From Drosophila pseudoobscura (Eukaryota > Arthropoda > Insecta > Diptera > Drosophilidae), in contig NC_046683.1 of assembly GCF_009870125.1 (NCBI RefSeq), positions 9,734,001-9,798,000 of the forward strand: a stretch of 64,000 nucleotides of DNA. Reading direction: 5' to 3'. Below are positions 46,511 to 57,477 of the stretch, piece by piece. The notes beneath the pieces were generated by a model that was given only the letters and a program-made list of their open reading frames with translations, was not told where the DNA came from and did no database searches. The position numbers and the translations under genes are program-made. The number at the start of each line of letters is the position of its first letter. Positions within the stretch are counted from its first letter, which is position 1.

Positions 46511-46757
46511 TAGTTAGCGGTACATCCACGTTTGTTTCGGCCAAATAGTGTGACCGAAGTCTCGTTACAAAAAGCAGGTGGGCAAAAAGCGAAAAGGGGG
46601 CTGGACTTGACTGCGAAGTGTTTAATTTCATTAAAAAAAGGCAGCTGCGAGTGAGGCGCGCGCGTCGTTCGGCGGTAACAGCAGGGCATACAAATTATGC
46701 GAAAGGGCATCATCCACAGCCAAACAATCAACAGCAACGACGACGCCGCCGACAAAT

Positions 46758-49456
46758 ATGCAGAATATACAGAACTCGACAGCAGTAACGTCATCGTCAT
46801 CCGGGGGAACGAGGACAGGATGTGGTGCAGTCTTATCATCAGCGGCAGATAGCAGCGGGGCGATACCGGAGGCAAAATCCAGAAAAATCAGTGATGGCGG
46901 CGGTGGCAGTGGCAGCGTCATCTGCAGCGGAAGCGGTGGATCCAGCGGCGACAGCTGCTCCCTCCACGATCCGTCAACGGCGGTGAGAGCGGGAGTAGAG
47001 CATGTGTAACCATGGAAATTGCCTGCATTTCGATTTTACCAAATAATCTGTGTGCCAATAATTGTTGTTTTTTTTTTCTTGATATTTCTGCGTGTTTGTG
47101 GATTGTGTGTGTGGCCAAAAAATTATATAACATTAACCCAAAGCCGAAAGGCAGCGAGCGCACGCTTATGACCTGACCCCGCTCTAGCCATTGCCACCCT
47201 GTCCCTGCCCAGCCACCCCACCGTCCTGCTTGACTATGCATGGTGTTTGCGTATTTGTGTGTGTGAGCGTGGGTGGTCTGTAAATTCCTGTATGTGTGTG
47301 TGCTTGTTTTATTTATCCCTCCTCCTTGTTCTTCCGTTGCTGTAATTTTCGCAGTTAGAAGACCCATTTCCCGCCTGTGCTGCGCATGCCGCACACAAGC
47401 ACACTCACAAACATGTACATACCCCCTCCCCGTTTCACCATGGCTTTTTTACGTGGGCTTGTTCCATTTTGCTTTTCGCTTTTGTTTTGCAATTTTCGAA
47501 ATGCGTTTTTCTTCGATTTGTTTTGCTCTCCCCAATGTTATTTACCGTTATGTTTCCATCATTCAGAAATTACAGAGCCCTCCCACCCCACCATCACTTT
47601 TCTTACCATCGTATTTCGTGCCACTTGCTTGCTCCACCGCTCTCTCTCTCTTTGTCTCTTTGTCCGTCGCTGTCTCTTCGCATGTCCATGGGTCATGGCA
47701 GCACGCGTGGGTTTTGTGTGTGCCACAATGTTCCGTGACATGTCCTGTCTGGTCCCTGATTTAATCACAACCCATTCAATTTCATTTGAAACGCCTGGCC
47801 GCCAACGCTTCCTATTAATTTGGTGCTAATTAATTTTGGAGAGCGACAGGCGGCATGCGGGACCCGGGACCAGCTGTGAGCCTGATTACGTCAGGATGAA
47901 TGGATGGACGGATGGAGAGTTCCAGTTTCAGTTCCAGTCGTGATCTATTTTTGGGCATTAATCCTTTGCCATGATGGTAAACGGCCTTGCCACCCACTCA
48001 AGGATATGTTTATTTATAATCCCCCCCCATTTACCCTGCTCCACACTGTAGGAGGCTGTGATTCGTGGTCGGTCCCTCGGTCTTCATTCATTATTCAGTT
48101 TTCGTACGAGTCTCATCAGCAAGTACGAGTACACATATATGTGTGCATTTATAAATAGTTGTTTGGCATCAACTTTGGTTCTGTTCTGTTTATGGGGTTT
48201 TTTTGTTTGTTCGCCTATTGATTTATTCTTATTCTCCTTTCACATTTATTTTTAGCGCTTTTTATTGTTGCTAATTTAACCAAATTGAAATCAGAAAACC
48301 TAACTCATTAGCGCGAGGTAAGCCTCCTCGAAACAGGAACCCATAGATGGCTCCGCCCCACCCCCTCCCGAACAATTTACTAATGCCATCCCGTATTTGC
48401 AGGCCACAAAGGATGCGCAGCCGCAACAGCAACAGCAGCAGCAGCCCATGGCCATACACTATCTGGCCAGCTTCCATGAGATCTGCATAGTGACCGCTCT
48501 GCTGCCTCTGGTGACGCTCTTCACGTGCTTTGTGACCGCCTACGTCTACCAGTACGACGATGTACACGAGACACATTGCCGCGTGAGTGTCCGAATAGCC
48601 CCCAAAGAGCACCGAAAGAAATGGGTTAACGTTCTCTCCCTTAACGGCTGTATAGGTATATAATATAATACCCTCGATAAGTGCAATTACGGGCGTCAGT
48701 CCACAGCGCTACTTCTGGCGTTTTAGCATTGCGCTACACATTGGACCACGCATCCCCATTGCCTTCGTCTACAAGAACTACTATCGGTCGCAGCTGAAGC
48801 GGATCAGCCCGGAGCTGGTGCCGCAGGCCAGCTGGCTGATCAATCTGATTCTGGTGCTCAATTGCATTGAGATAGCGTCCCTGGGCGGCGTCACCTATAT
48901 TTCAAATCGGGAGAACTATCGTAAGCACATGCCACAGCATACAACAGCATAAACCGAATACTTAAATTTGAGCTAATGATGGATTTCTTTGCCGGCAGCC
49001 GTGCACGAGAGAATCTTCATCACGTTCATGATATGCTCGCTGTGCTATATGCTGGCCACCATCAAGCTGAATGGTATCCTCAATGCTGGCCAGTCGCTGA
49101 ATGTCCAACAGCAGCAGTCGATCAAGTGGAAGAAGTTCTTCTTTGTGGCCTCCATACTGAGCACCATCGGTCTGCTAATCTTCTTTGCCAAACATCGCTT
49201 CTACTGTCACGATTTGGGTGAGTAAAAGTACAAGACAGAACAGGAGTTTGTTTTAGATATTTAACTAATTTGAACCAATCTCTACCCCCATGCAGCCTTC
49301 AGCTGGTTCGCGTTCTTTGAGTATTTGATCGCCATTGCCAATATGCTGTACCACTTCACCATCATATGGGACTTCCCATCGCAGTACATGGTGATTGTTC
49401 AGGGGCCGCTGGAAAATATATCGCAGTACTTGAGCAACAGGCCGAAAATCGACTAG
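46758..49456 (+). CDS. PGAP2: PGAP2-like GPI-anchor remodelling protein
   Basis: Five exons (46758-46982, 48403-48582, 48656-48920, 48999-49217, 49296-49456) with GT-AG introns and consistent phases give 349 residues. After a Ser/Gly-rich N-terminus of about 75 residues and a poly-Gln stretch come five to six membrane helices: ALLPLVTLFTCFVTAYVY, the NIIPSISAITG segment typical of the Frag1/DRAM/Sfk1 family, the NLILVLNCIEIASLGG helix, FITFMICSLCYMLATIKLNG, FFFVASILSTIGLLIFFAKH and the last helix around FAFFEYLIAIANMLYHFTI. Human PGAP2 works in the Golgi on fatty-acid remodelling of GPI anchors; that role is inferred here from homology. The first intron is 1.4 kb. A likely polyadenylation signal is AATAAA at 51465-51470, giving a 3' UTR of about 2 kb. 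A piece of intron 3 and exon 4 is copied inside the baf array. Confidence 0.92.
46983..48402 (+). other. First intron of PGAP2
   Basis: 1.42 kb from the donor GTGAGA to the acceptor TTTGCAG. It has many T-rich and CT-rich stretches (for example TCTCTCTCTCTTTGTCTC near 47640) and no supported exon or repeat. Confidence 0.6.
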
Positions 49457-51621
49457 AGCTGGAGAGCACTCCATTCGTTCGTTTGATTTCCGGATTTTCT
49501 TCTCTAGTGTATAGTGTCTGTGTGTGTGTGATTCCCATACGAAGCGTACAATTATTGATCTTCATCAACTTTAAAGTTTAAACCTAAGCGCTTCCATTGC
49601 AACAGAAACATTCTACGTGTAAATCATTCTATTTTTCTCTCAATTTTCTCTCTCTCCCTCTCTACAAACTCCCAAAAGAAAAAGAAAAAAGGAAAAAACC
49701 AAAAGCGGAAAGGAAAGGAAAATGTGTTTAAACAGAAACCGAAACGAAAGCGAAATGTTCCATAGCTCCAAAAATATTCTAATAATTATATATCGTACGG
49801 GCATAATGTCCTTTGTACACATTCGAATTACGAGTAAATGAATTAAGTAACGTAAACGTAAACATAAGGTTTAAGTGCACCCAAACAAAAGAAAAACCAA
49901 AGAAAAACCATAGAGTAGACATATGTTTGTATGCCTAGACGACGACCGTAGCTCGCAAAAGATAGAACAGAACACTACCAAATACCATTAGAAGAGTAGC
50001 AGAGTAGCAGAGCAGCAGAGGCCGCTTTCAAGCAGATCTCATGTCAATTCCAAAATTCAAGGAGTCAGCGTTTATTACATAGTAGCACTTAGACGTACAT
50101 ATCGTTTATACAGAAATAGGAAACATCATCAAAACTTGTGTGAAACTGTTTGGTGGCCCTATTGGGCTCCCAGTACCCCTGAACAGAATTCAGACAATAG
50201 ACAGGCAACGAACCACGAACAACAAACCACATGGGGGGAATTCTACACACACATATATGTACACACAGACAGACCTTCTGATTGATGATAAACAAATCTA
50301 GCAATTAAACAACAATTCTAATTAGCCAATAAATGGAGAATGAAGTACAGATAGATGCGAAATCAGGTGAAACAACCCCCCCTCCCCTACCCCCCCTCCA
50401 AAAAGTTGTATTTGCTGAACGAGTGGCATTCATAGCTAAACTAAACGAATTGTAAACCAAATTAAGAGCCTCTCATACACCGAATGTTGGAGGGGGGAAC
50501 AACACACTCGCTTGTATGTGTGTATTCATGTATGTATGTTTTTTTTTTTTATCTGAACAAATGTAATAACATATTGAATCTTGTACCATACACAACAAAA
50601 ACAGCAGAAGAAGCGAAACTGAAGCGGAAGCAGCAGTCAAGGAAAAACTATTTTATTCCATAAGTAAAATACTATTATTATTATTGTACATTGCAATATG
50701 AATTATGCATTGCATTGTATTTGCGAAAGAGATACAGATATCCGTTTGAGTTTTAATCCTTTGAATTATGTAAACTAAATCAAGGCAAAAATGTAGCTAA
50801 ACTAATGGAAACAATTGTTAATACTCACACGACACAAGTGGAAGAATATATGGGGGGAATTATATACCTATATATATTGTAGATATACATATGTACATAT
50901 CTATGTAGTATAGTAGGTATATCTTATGCAATTATTTGAATTGAATTGAATTACCTATTGTTGATGCGTTACGTTACATTCTAAAAGTTCTATGTCTGCC
51001 CGTTTCGCTCATGTTTTATATCTCTATTGCCCCTCCTCCGCCGTTGGAGCACTTCTAATTATGTGCCTCTCTTACGCTTTATAAAGATATACTACATATA
51101 TATGTACATACAATATATACTGTATACTGGACACTGGTATTGTATGCAATGTACCTCCTGTTCCATATGATATGCATGTATAGTTGTACCCTCTATCACA
51201 GGCTATTTTCGATTGATTTTACATATATAGCATGTACTCGTATTAATGCATGTACACACATATGTACTATGTACTCGTATTGTATGGCGAATACCTTCTT
51301 AAACGGATGTACGAATTATTGGATGGATGGTCACTTTTTAAAATGCAACCTTTTTACCTTTGCATACATTTATTTTTAGGCGACACAAAGTAAGCGATTT
51401 ATTAAGAAAAAAAACAAATAACAAATTAACTATGCAATATGTAACTTGGTAGCTTCCTAATTTGAATAAAGTTTAATACCACATACAACATTTACTATAG
51501 CTTTTGCGAACATTTTTCAATTAATAATGTACTATTAGTATATGTCCAGCAAATGTTTCGAGATATATAACGGGTTTAGAAACTTCCATACGCAGTTGTT
51601 TTTTTTAATTTTCGCTCTATT
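49457..51621 (+). other. Probable long 3' UTR of PGAP2 and spacer before the baf array
   Basis: AT-rich DNA without exons: purine-rich (AAAAGAAAAAGAAAAAAGG, near 49675), a C-rich stretch near 50378-50398 and many ATATGTACAT-like runs (50880-51260). AATAAA at 51465-51470 is the best end signal. The duplicated baf block begins at 51622. Confidence 0.5.
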
Positions 51622-51684
51622 AAATCGTGCTTCCCTGCATCATTTATTCCAATTTGGCGCGCACCACTCGTATTCAGTCGATAG

Positions 51685-51692
51685 TATCGATA
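51685..51692. promoter_or_regulatory. DRE / BEAF-type TATCGATA site in every baf unit
   Basis: TATCGATA at 51685, repeated at 53139, 54613, 56087 and 57549. It is preceded by another CGATA nine bases upstream (GTCGATAGTATCGATAG), about 650-680 bp before each baf ATG. TATCGATA is the DREF site and paired CGATA motifs are bound by the insulator protein BEAF-32; use here is inferred. Confidence 0.55.
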
Positions 51693-52179
51693 GTCGTTGG
51701 ATGGGCTTGCTCCCTTTTTGTGGGGTTTTCTTTTTCGTGGTGGGATATCGTCTTTTCGTGCAGCGATTATTCATTCAACCTCACTTACGTTTTATTTTTT
51801 AACTTTTATTAACCTTATTTTATACACAATCAAATTAAGGAGGCATATTAAATTTCCCAATCCTGTAGAAAATTGCATTATCAATGGGATAAAATTATGT
51901 ATTTGGGGCTGAGGGTACTATCTAACGAGTATCAGGGAATATGATTTCTGAGCATGGATAGGAACCATTGTTGACCTGTGGTTATTAAATCTTAAAGAAT
52001 TTAAGCGTAATTTAGGTGAAAGATAGCTTGGTATTTTTTAAAAGTAAAGATGAAGGATGCTGTGGATCTAAGAGAAGAATTATTATTATTATTATGAGTA
52101 TTATTTTCCGCGGTTGAATTCAAATTGTTATTCTGTTTGAATAAAGAGGGCTTAAGTTGGCTTACTTCGTTGTTTCATT

Positions 52180-52258
52180 GGTATATTTACGATATATTTT
52201 GAAAAAGAGACGGTATATTTCTGCGGGTCACACCGTATGTCTTATTATGGTCACACTG
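52180..52258 (+). promoter_or_regulatory. Motif-1 promoter of baf copy 1 (part C of the dispersed repeat)
   Basis: GGTATATTTACGATATATTT, AGACGGTATATTTCTGCGGG and GGTCACACTG (52249-52258) end 83 bp before the ATG. Parts A (about 51865-51950, AAATTGCATTATCAATGGGA) and B (about 51965-52110) precede it. Equivalent blocks end at 53735, 55209, 56671 and 58145 in copies 2-5. Confidence 0.7.
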
Positions 52259-52341
52259 CATTTCACAACCGCCGCGGAAAATATATGAAAAAAGGCAAAG
52301 CTAGCAATTTGCAACTCACTCAGCTCTAAAAAACGTAAAAA

Positions 52342-52697
52342 ATGTCGGGCACATCTAAAAAATATAGCAATTTTGTGGCAGAGCCCATGGGAAATAAATT
52401 AGTCACAGAATTGGCAGGAATTGGAGAGACGCTGGGCGGCCGCTTAGCTGAGGCTGGTTTTGACAAGGTGCGTATATGCTTATGTTGCGTGCGTGCGCGC
52501 GTGTGTAAAAAGACGTATTGCTAATATACCCATATATCCATTCATTGCAGGCGTACACCGTGCTTGGTCAATACTTGGTCTTGAAGAAGGATGAGGAGCT
52601 TTTTAAGTACTGGATGAAGGATGTGTGCCATGCTAGCTCCAAGCAGGCCTCAGACTGCTACAACTGTCTCAACGATTGGTGCGAGGAGTTCCTGTAA
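52342..52697 (+). CDS. baf: Barrier-to-autointegration factor, copy 1 (diverged)
   Basis: Two exons, 52342-52467 and 52551-52697, with a phase-0 GT-AG intron of 83 bp, give 90 residues, the normal BAF length. The helix-hairpin-helix DNA-binding segment ([11 protein letters not shown], about 25-35) and the C-terminus ([13 protein letters not shown]) are intact, as is the N-terminal MSGTS that carries the VRK-kinase sites in relatives. Compared with copies 3-5 it has Lys6 for Gln, Ser9 for Arg and Leu20 for Ser; like copies 3 and 4 it has Tyr62 where I expect an acidic residue. BAF dimers bridge DNA, link chromatin to the lamina and LEM proteins, help rebuild the nuclear envelope and bind foreign DNA. 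AATAAA lies at 52834-52839. Whether this copy is expressed is unknown; the Motif-1 promoter is present. Confidence 0.9.
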
Positions 52698-52962
52698 TGT
52701 ATGTTGATTAGGCTAAAATGTGGAATTCAAAGGCAGAGCACAACGAGGTTCATCTTAACATTCAACGCTGGAGCTGATCTGCAGATTGCTCTCAATCCTT
52801 TATTAAAATCAATGCCAACTTTTTTAATTCCACAATAAATCTACGTTTAGGCATTTAATACTCATTAGGAAGCTCTTAAGAGATTTGTTTAATAATGTAA
52901 TTAATGTGTAAAATATATACATTTCTTCTCGTAGCGCGTTTAAACATAGATTTAACATATAT

Positions 52963-53067
52963 CATGCCACAGCATATAACAGCATAAACCGAATACTTAA
53001 ATTTGAGCTAATGATGGATTTCTTTGCCGGCAGCCGTCCACGAGAGAATCTTCATCACGTTCTTGAT
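52963..53067 (+). pseudogene. PGAP2 fragment at the unit 1/2 junction
   Basis: 105 bp collinear with 48928-49032 of PGAP2 (intron 3 from CATGCCACAGCAT through the acceptor, plus the first 34 bases of exon 4). I count three mismatches and no gaps; all three are shared by the other three copies. Confidence 0.9.
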
Positions 53068-53656
53068 TTTTCTTCAAATCGTGCTTCCCTGCATCATTTA
53101 TTCCAATTTGGCGCGCACCACTCGTATTCAGTCGATAGTATCGATAGTCGTTGGATGGGCTTGCTCCCTTTTTGTGGGGTTTTCTTTTTCGTGGTGGGAT
53201 ATCGTCTTTTCGTGCAGCGATTATTCATTGTGGCAATTTTCTTTTTCAGCGCCACAATGTCCCTACATTCCAACCTCACTTACGTTTTATTTTTAAACTT
53301 TTATTAACCTTTTAACCTTATTTTAGACACAATCAAATTAAAGGAAGCATATTAAATTTCCCAATCCTGTAGAAAATTGAATTATCAATGGGATAAAATT
53401 ATGTACTTGGGGCTGAGGGTACTATCTAGCGAGTAATATTCAACCGAATATCAAAATCGGAGAATATGATTTCTGTGGTTATTAAATCTTAAAGAATGGT
53501 ATTTTTAAAAAGTAAAGATGAAGGATGCTGTGGATCTAAGAGAAGAATTATTATTATTATTATTATTATTATGAGTATTATTTTCCGCGGTTTAATTCAA
53601 ATTGTTATTCTGTTTGAATAAAGAGGGCTTAAGTTGGCTAACTTCGTTGTTTCATT

Positions 53657-53735
53657 GGTATATTTACGATATATTTTGAAAAAGAGACGGTATATTTCTG
53701 CGGGTCACACCGTATGTCTTATTGTGGTCACACTG
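53657..53735 (+). promoter_or_regulatory. Motif-1 promoter of baf copy 2
   Basis: Same block as in copy 1, with GGTCACACTG at 53726-53735 and a second weaker GGGTCACACCG 27 bp before it. Confidence 0.65.
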
Positions 53736-53818
53736 CATTTCACAAACGCCGCGGAAAATATACGAAAAAAGGCCAAGCTAGCAATTTGCAACTCACTCAG
53801 CTCTAAAAAACGTACAAA

Positions 53819-54175
53819 ATGTCGGGCACATCTCAAAAGTATCGGAATTTTGTGGCAGAGCCCATGGGCAATAAATCTGTCACAGAATTGGCAGGAATTG
53901 GAGAGACGCTGGGCGGACGCTTAGCTGAGGCTGGCTTTGACAAGGTGCGTATATGCTTATGTTGCGTGCGTGAGCGCGTGTGTAACAACCACGTATTGCT
54001 AATATACCCATATATCCATTCATTGCAGGCGTACACCGTGCTTGGGCAATACTTGGTCTTGAAGAAGGATGAGGAGCTTTTTAAGTAATGGATGAAGGAT
54101 GTGTGCCATGCTAGCTCCAAGCAGGCCTCAGACTGCTACAACTGTCTCAACGATTGGTGCGAGGAGTTCCTGTAA
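53819..54175 (+). pseudogene. baf: baf copy 2, interrupted by a stop codon
   Basis: Same structure as the other copies (exon 1 53819-53944, exon 2 54029-54175). The first exon equals copies 3 and 4. Codon 62, TAC (Tyr) in copies 1, 3 and 4 and GAC (Asp) in copy 5, is TAA here (54086-54088), so the product would be 61 residues and lack the C-terminal helices and the [13 protein letters not shown] end. The rest of the frame is undamaged, so the change is recent. A truncated product is unlikely to form the normal dimer; it could also be a sequencing or assembly error in a near-identical array. Confidence 0.85.
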
Positions 54176-54436
54176 TGTATGTTGATTAGGCTAAAATGTG
54201 GAATTCAAAGGCAGAGCACAACGAGGTTCATCTTAATATTCAACGCTGGAGCTGATCTGCAAATTGCTCTCAATCCTTTATTAAAATCAATGCCAACTTT
54301 TTTAATTCCACAATAAATCTACGTTTAGGCATTTAATACTCATTAGGAAGCTCTTAAGAGATTTGTTTAATAATGTAATGTGTAAAATATATACATTTCT
54401 TCTCGTAGCGCGTTTAAACATAGATTTAACATATAT

Positions 54437-54541
54437 CATGCCACAGCATATAACAGCATAAACCGAATACTTAAATTTGAGCTAATGATGGATTTCTTTG
54501 CCGGCAGCCGTCCACGAGAGAATCTTCATCACGTTCTTGAT
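54437..54541 (+). pseudogene. PGAP2 fragment at the unit 2/3 junction
   Basis: Same 105-bp fragment as at 52963, base for base as far as I can see. Confidence 0.9.
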
Positions 54542-55130
54542 TTTTCTTCAAATCGTGCTTCCCTGCATCATTTATTCCAATTTGGCGCGCACCACTCGTA
54601 TTCAGTCGATAGTATCGATAGTCGTTGGATGGGCTTGCTCCCTTTTTGTGGGGTTTTCTTTTTCGTGGTGGGATATCGTCTTTTCGTGCAGCGATTATTC
54701 ATTGTGGCAATTTTCTTTTTCAGCGCCACAATGTCCCTACATTCCAACCTCACTTACGTTTTATTTTTAAACTTTTATTAACCTTTTAACCTTATTTTAG
54801 ACACAATCAAATTAAAGGAAGCATATTAAATTTCCCAATCCTGTAGAAAATTGAATTATCAATGGGATAAAATTATGTACTTGGGGCTGAGGGTACTATC
54901 TAGCGAGTAATATTCAACCGAATATCAAAATCGGAGAATATGATTTCTGTGGTTATTAAATCTTAAAGAATGGTATTTTTAAAAAGTAAAGATGAAGGAT
55001 GCTGTGGATCTAAGAGAAGAATTATTATTATTATTATTATTATTATGAGTATTATTTTCCGCGGTTTAATTCAAATTGTTATTCTGTTTGAATAAAGAGG
55101 GCTTAAGTTGGCTAACTTCGTTGTTTCATT

Positions 55131-55209
55131 GGTATATTTACGATATATTTTGAAAAAGAGACGGTATATTTCTGCGGGTCACACCGTATGTCTTATTGTG
55201 GTCACACTG
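55131..55209 (+). promoter_or_regulatory. Motif-1 promoter of baf copy 3
   Basis: Same block, GGTCACACTG at 55200-55209, 83 bp before the ATG. Confidence 0.65.
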
Positions 55210-55292
55210 CATTTCACAAACGCCGCGGAAAATATACGAAAAAAGGCCAAGCTAGCAATTTGCAACTCACTCAGCTCTAAAAAACGTACAAA

Positions 55293-55649
55293 ATGTCGGG
55301 CACATCTCAAAAGTATCGGAATTTTGTGGCAGAGCCCATGGGCAATAAATCTGTCACAGAATTGGCAGGAATTGGAGAGACGCTGGGCGGACGCTTAGCT
55401 GAGGCTGGCTTTGACAAGGTGCGTATATGCTTATGTTGCGTGCGTGAGCGCGTGTGTAACAACCACGTATTGCTAATATACCCATATATCCATTCATTGC
55501 AGGCGTACACCGTGCTTGGGCAATACTTGGTCTTGAAGAAGGATGAGGAGCTTTTTAAGTACTGGATGAAGGATGTGTGCCATGCTAGCTCCAAGCAGGC
55601 CTCAGACTGCTACAACTGTCTCAACGATTGGTGCGAGGAGTTCCTGTAA
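55293..55649 (+). CDS. baf: Barrier-to-autointegration factor, copy 3
   Basis: Exons 55293-55418 and 55503-55649 give an intact 90-residue BAF ([20 protein letters not shown] at the start, [13 protein letters not shown] at the end). It differs from the BAF I remember from D. melanogaster at a few places, notably Tyr62 for Asp. Copies 3 and 4 appear to encode identical proteins. Promoter, intron (AACAACCACGTATTG) and 3' region equal copies 2 and 4. Confidence 0.93.
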   Translation: MSGTSQKYRNFVAEPMGNKSVTELAGIGETLGGRLAEAGFDKVRICLCCVRERVCNNHVLLIYPYIHSLQAYTVLGQYLVLKKDEELFKYWMKDVCHASSKQASDCYNCLNDWCEEFL

Positions 55650-55910
55650 TGTATGTTGATTAGGCTAAAATGTGGAATTCAAAGGCAGAGCACAACGAGG
55701 TTCATCTTAATATTCAACGCTGGAGCTGATCTGCAAATTGCTCTCAATCCTTTATTAAAATCAATGCCAACTTTTTTAATTCCACAATAAATCTACGTTT
55801 AGGCATTTAATACTCATTAGGAAGCTCTTAAGAGATTTGTTTAATAATGTAATGTGTAAAATATATACATTTCTTCTCGTAGCGCGTTTAAACATAGATT
55901 TAACATATAT

Positions 55911-56015
55911 CATGCCACAGCATATAACAGCATAAACCGAATACTTAAATTTGAGCTAATGATGGATTTCTTTGCCGGCAGCCGTCCACGAGAGAATCTT
56001 CATCACGTTCTTGAT
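55911..56015 (+). pseudogene. PGAP2 fragment at the unit 3/4 junction
   Basis: Same 105-bp fragment of PGAP2 intron 3 and exon 4. Confidence 0.9.
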
Positions 56016-56592
56016 TTTTCTTCAAATCGTGCTTCCCTGCATCATTTATTCCAATTTGGCGCGCACCACTCGTATTCAGTCGATAGTATCGATAGTCGTT
56101 GGATGGGCTTGCTCCCTTTTTGTGGGGTTTTCTTTTTCGTGGTGGGATATCGTCTTTTCGTGCAGCGATTATTCATTGTGGCAATTTTCTTTTTCAGCGC
56201 CACAATGTCCCTACATTCCAACCTCACTTACGTTTTATTTTTAAACTTTTATTAACCTTTTAACCTTATTTTAGACACAATCAAATTAAAGGAAGCATAT
56301 TAAATTTCCCAATCCTGTAGAAAATTGAATTATCAATGGGATAAAATTATGTACTTGGGGCTGAGGGTACTATCTAGCGAGTAATATTCAACCGAATATC
56401 AAAATCGGAGAATATGATTTCTGTGGTTATTAAATCTTAAAGAATGGTATTTTTAAAAAGTAAAGATGAAGGATGCTGTGGATCTAAGAGAAGAATTATT
56501 ATTATTATGAGTATTATTTTCCGCGGTTTAATTCAAATTGTTATTCTGTTTGAATAAAGAGGGCTTAAGTTGGCTAACTTCGTTGTTTCATT

Positions 56593-56671
56593 GGTATATT
56601 TACGATATATTTTGAAAAAGAGACGGTATATTTCTGCGGGTCACACCGTATGTCTTATTGTGGTCACACTG
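56593..56671 (+). promoter_or_regulatory. Motif-1 promoter of baf copy 4
   Basis: Same block, GGTCACACTG at 56662-56671. The TTA run upstream in this unit is shorter than in units 2, 3 and 5. Confidence 0.65.
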
Positions 56672-56754
56672 CATTTCACAAACGCCGCGGAAAATATACG
56701 AAAAAAGGCCAAGCTAGCAATTTGCAACTCACTCAGCTCTAAAAAACGTACAAA

Positions 56755-57111
56755 ATGTCGGGCACATCTCAAAAGTATCGGAATTTTGTGGCAGAGCCCA
56801 TGGGCAATAAATCTGTCACAGAATTGGCAGGAATTGGAGAGACGCTGGGCGGACGCTTAGCTGAGGCTGGCTTTGACAAGGTGCGTATATGCTTATGTTG
56901 CGTGCGTGAGCGCGTGTGTAACAACCACGTATTGCTAATATACCCATATATCCATTCATTGCAGGCGTACACCGTGCTTGGGCAATACTTGGTCTTGAAG
57001 AAGGATGAGGAGCTTTTTAAGTACTGGATGAAGGATGTGTGCCATGCTAGCTCCAAGCAGGCCTCAGACTGCTACAACTGTCTCAACGATTGGTGCGAGG
57101 AGTTCCTGTAA
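56755..57111 (+). CDS. baf: Barrier-to-autointegration factor, copy 4
   Basis: Exons 56755-56880 and 56965-57111 encode the same 90-residue protein as copy 3, including Tyr62. The intron and 3' flank are identical by eye to copies 2 and 3, which points to very recent duplication or gene conversion. Confidence 0.93.
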   Translation: MSGTSQKYRNFVAEPMGNKSVTELAGIGETLGGRLAEAGFDKVRICLCCVRERVCNNHVLLIYPYIHSLQAYTVLGQYLVLKKDEELFKYWMKDVCHASSKQASDCYNCLNDWCEEFL

Positions 57112-57372
57112 TGTATGTTGATTAGGCTAAAATGTGGAATTCAAAGGCAGAGCACAACGAGGTTCATCTTAATATTCAACGCTGGAGCTGATCTGCAAAT
57201 TGCTCTCAATCCTTTATTAAAATCAATGCCAACTTTTTTAATTCCACAATAAATCTACGTTTAGGCATTTAATACTCATTAGGAAGCTCTTAAGAGATTT
57301 GTTTAATAATGTAATGTGTAAAATATATACATTTCTTCTCGTAGCGCGTTTAAACATAGATTTAACATATAT

Positions 57373-57477
57373 CATGCCACAGCATATAACAGCATAAACC
57401 GAATACTTAAATTTGAGCTAATGATGGATTTCTTTGCCGGCAGCCGTCCACGAGAGAATCTTCATCACGTTCTTGAT
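57373..57477 (+). pseudogene. PGAP2 fragment at the unit 4/5 junction
   Basis: Same 105-bp fragment of PGAP2 intron 3 and exon 4; the last one in the array. Confidence 0.9.

Larger units (their letters stand above)
45015..46757. other. Intergenic DNA between Ulp1 and PGAP2
   Basis: Contains the 3' UTR of the protease gene, then a Helitron-like remnant (about 45660-46178) and a copy of the dispersed promoter-linked repeat (about 46225-46510), both listed separately. The leader of PGAP2 follows, with one short upstream frame starting at 46696. Confidence 0.6.

Noticed and set aside
47273-47829. Open frames of 150-163 codons in the first intron of PGAP2
   Set aside because: Cys/Phe/Leu/Ser-rich translation of T- and CT-rich intron sequence; several frames overlap and none is supported by splice signals.
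53011-53307. 98-codon frame (starting MMDFFAGSRPR) repeated in four baf units
   Set aside because: It begins in captured PGAP2 intron sequence, reads the exon piece in the wrong frame and runs into non-coding DNA; it recurs only because the unit is duplicated.
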